The position numbers and the translations under genes are program-made. The notes beneath the pieces were generated by a model, which saw only the letters and a list, made by a program, of their open reading frames with translations, made no database searches and had not been told where the DNA came from. Positions 63,106-64,000 of a stretch of 64,000 nucleotides of DNA are shown in pieces; within the stretch, counting starts at the first letter, position 1; every line of letters starts with the position of its first letter. Source of the stretch: Micrococcus sp. (GTDB taxonomy: Bacteria; Actinomycetota; Actinomycetes; Actinomycetales; Micrococcaceae); the NCBI GenBank assembly GCA_029961105.1, contig JASBVO010000008.1:173972-237971 (forward strand). The letters are read 5' to 3'.

Positions 63106-63141
63106 GTGAGGCCCCGACCCGGGGGTGGGTCAGGGCCTCAC
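63106..63141 (-). terminator. Hairpin between two prophage genes
   Basis: 15-bp stem with one mismatch (63106-63120 with 63127-63141), in the 139-nt gap after the 63186 gene. No T-run. Confidence 0.6.
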
Positions 63142-63185
63142 GGCGTATTCAGTTGTGGGTAGTGCGGTTCTGTACTAATCCGGTG

Positions 63186-64000
63186 CTAGGTTCGGGTGCG
63201 GATTCGCACGGGTTTGCGGGCGCCGTTGACGACCTGCCACGCGGAGGTGATGCGCCGTTTCCTGCCGCCGATCACCACCCGAGTATCAACCCAGTCTCCC
63301 GGCGGTATTTCGACCCGTGCGGGGCGAAGCACGCGGGTGGCCGTGACAACCTTGTCCCGTGATTCGGGGTCGCAGAGCATGGCTACGGCGATGCGTGCGG
63401 GTTGGTTCACGGACACGAACGACCCGTCCACGGTGATGCCGTGCGCCGTCACGAGGTCAGCAGGTAGAGGCTCGGCCAGGGTGTAACCGCTGACGTTGAC
63501 CGCTAGAGGTGCCCCGTCCACCATTTCGGTGGTGGTGAGTTGGATGGGGTCGGTGGTGGTGTTGGCGTAGAGAATCGATGCGGACCGGGCCGCGGCCAGA
63601 GCGGGGGCGTTAGCGCGGTGCCAGTCCAGTGCGGTGCGCACCGTTATGTGTGAGATGTGGACACGGGTAGCGAACGGGATCTCCACCCACCCGGGCTGCG
63701 ACCAGTCCCGCAGCAGTGGTTCGGAGATGAGGCCCACCGCGTGGTACGCGCCCGCCGCCACCGCCGCACCGGAGACGGGAGTAGACGTATCGGGGTAACG
63801 GCCCGCCGTGTACCCTGCCGCTTCGACTGCCGTGACCACGCCCGCGTACAGGTCTTCACCGAATGCCACCAGGTCAGGGTGTGAACCGGACACCAGTGCC
63901 GGGGAACCGGCCCAATAGGGGAGGGGGAGACCGTTCTCGTGAAGGTCTGAAGCGCCCTGGGTTTCGTTCCGAGTCTCACGAAGGAGAATCGGTTCATGCC
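63186..64000 (-). CDS. Prophage structural-type protein of unknown function (5' end outside the window)
   Basis: The frame is open to the right edge: reading from 64000 gives EPILLRETRNETQGASDL, then HENGLPLPYWAG, then SPALVSGSHPDLVAFGEDL, so the GTG at 63893 is internal and 270 residues are visible. The middle is Ala/Val-rich and mixed alpha/beta; the end is basic (VVIGGRKRRITSA). Composition and position before the lysis genes suggest a tail or baseplate protein, but I recognise no family. Confidence 0.6.
   Translation of the reverse strand, partial: HEPILLRETRNETQGASDLHENGLPLPYWAGSPALVSGSHPDLVAFGEDLYAGVVTAVEAAGYTAGRYPDTSTPVSGAAVAAGAYHAVGLISEPLLRDWSQPGWVEIPFATRVHISHITVRTALDWHRANAPALAAARSASILYANTTTDPIQLTTTEMVDGAPLAVNVSGYTLAEPLPADLVTAHGITVDGSFVSVNQPARIAVAMLCDPESRDKVVTATRVLRPARVEIPPGDWVDTRVVIGGRKRRITSAWQVVNGARKPVRIRTRT

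Larger units (their letters stand above)
59818..64000. mobile_element. Prophage, late-gene end, integrated at tRNA-Val
   Basis: All genes from here to the right edge are on the minus strand and form a phage lysis and late region (structural-type protein, membrane proteins, collagen-like protein, M23 endolysin, holin). The element begins right after the tRNA CCA. The integrase and the second attachment site must lie beyond 64000. GC content is a little lower than in the flanking chromosome, and AT-rich spots occur. Whether it is intact is unknown. Confidence 0.8.

Noticed and set aside
63186..63893. Prophage gene starting at GTG 63893
   Set aside because: The same frame stays open and protein-like to the right edge, so the true start is outside the window.
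1..64000. CRISPR arrays, insertion sequences, rRNA genes
   Set aside because: No regularly spaced repeats of CRISPR size, no transposase frames, and no rRNA-like sequence were seen.

Overview
The window is very GC-rich (about 70%), densely packed DNA from a Gram-positive actinobacterium. Gene order points to the Micrococcaceae (a Micrococcus/Citricoccus/Kocuria-like organism). Diagnostic runs are DAK2 protein-recG-rsmD-coaD, DUF177-rpmF-rnc-mutM-smc-ftsY-amt-ffh, rpsP-khpA-rimM-trmD-rplS-lepB-rnhB-DUF2469-yraN-comM-dprA-xerC, and ahpE-DUF3052-aceE-PucR regulator-fabD-fabH-acpP-fabF. GTG starts and 1-4 nt stop/start overlaps are common. The taxonomic call is inference from synteny and composition.

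Layout. 1-569 is the 3' end of a tyrosine autokinase of a surface polysaccharide cluster that lies mostly left of the window. 580-9955 is housekeeping: a short DAK2 protein, recG, rsmD, a PLP aminotransferase, coaD, galU, DUF177, rpmF, rnc and mutM. 10021-26698 is a cell-surface glycopolymer locus: an LCP ligase, six GT-B glycosyltransferases (four of them two tandem copies of one gene pair), UDP-ManNAc dehydrogenase, polysaccharide pyruvyl transferase, UDP-GlcNAc 2-epimerase and a TagGH-type ABC exporter. 26772-36449 holds smc, an MFS transporter, ftsY, amt and ffh. 36487-37865 holds a small unknown gene and a CatE-like dioxygenase. 38029-48801 is the ribosome, secretion and competence block. 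48968-58267 is type II fatty acid synthesis with its PucR (FasR-type) regulator, pyruvate dehydrogenase E1, DUF3052 and a peroxiredoxin. 58286-59509 is an MpaB/DUF2236 protein. tRNA-Val(UAC) at 59742-59817 is followed directly by the late end of a prophage on the minus strand (endolysin, holin, collagen-like protein), which runs off the right edge. Its integrase is not in the window.

How the genes work together. GalU (UDP-glucose), the epimerase (UDP-ManNAc) and the dehydrogenase (UDP-ManNAcA) would supply a glucose/ManNAcA polymer, the composition known for Micrococcus luteus teichuronic acid. The glycosyltransferases assemble it, the pyruvyl transferase decorates it, the ABC exporter moves it out and the LCP protein attaches it to the wall. 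AceE supplies acetyl-CoA beside the FASII genes and their candidate regulator. FtsY and Ffh form the SRP pathway, with two signal peptidases nearby.

The most notable observations are the duplicated glycosyltransferase pair, whose second copy apparently starts at ATC with a good ribosome binding site; a GlnR-like four-box site overlapping the ftsY terminator ahead of amt; inverted repeats before fabD and the FasR-type gene; a promoter-to-start spacing that suggests leaderless transcripts; and a prophage lysis region with a module shared by the endolysin and its neighbour and a membrane-anchored collagen-like protein.
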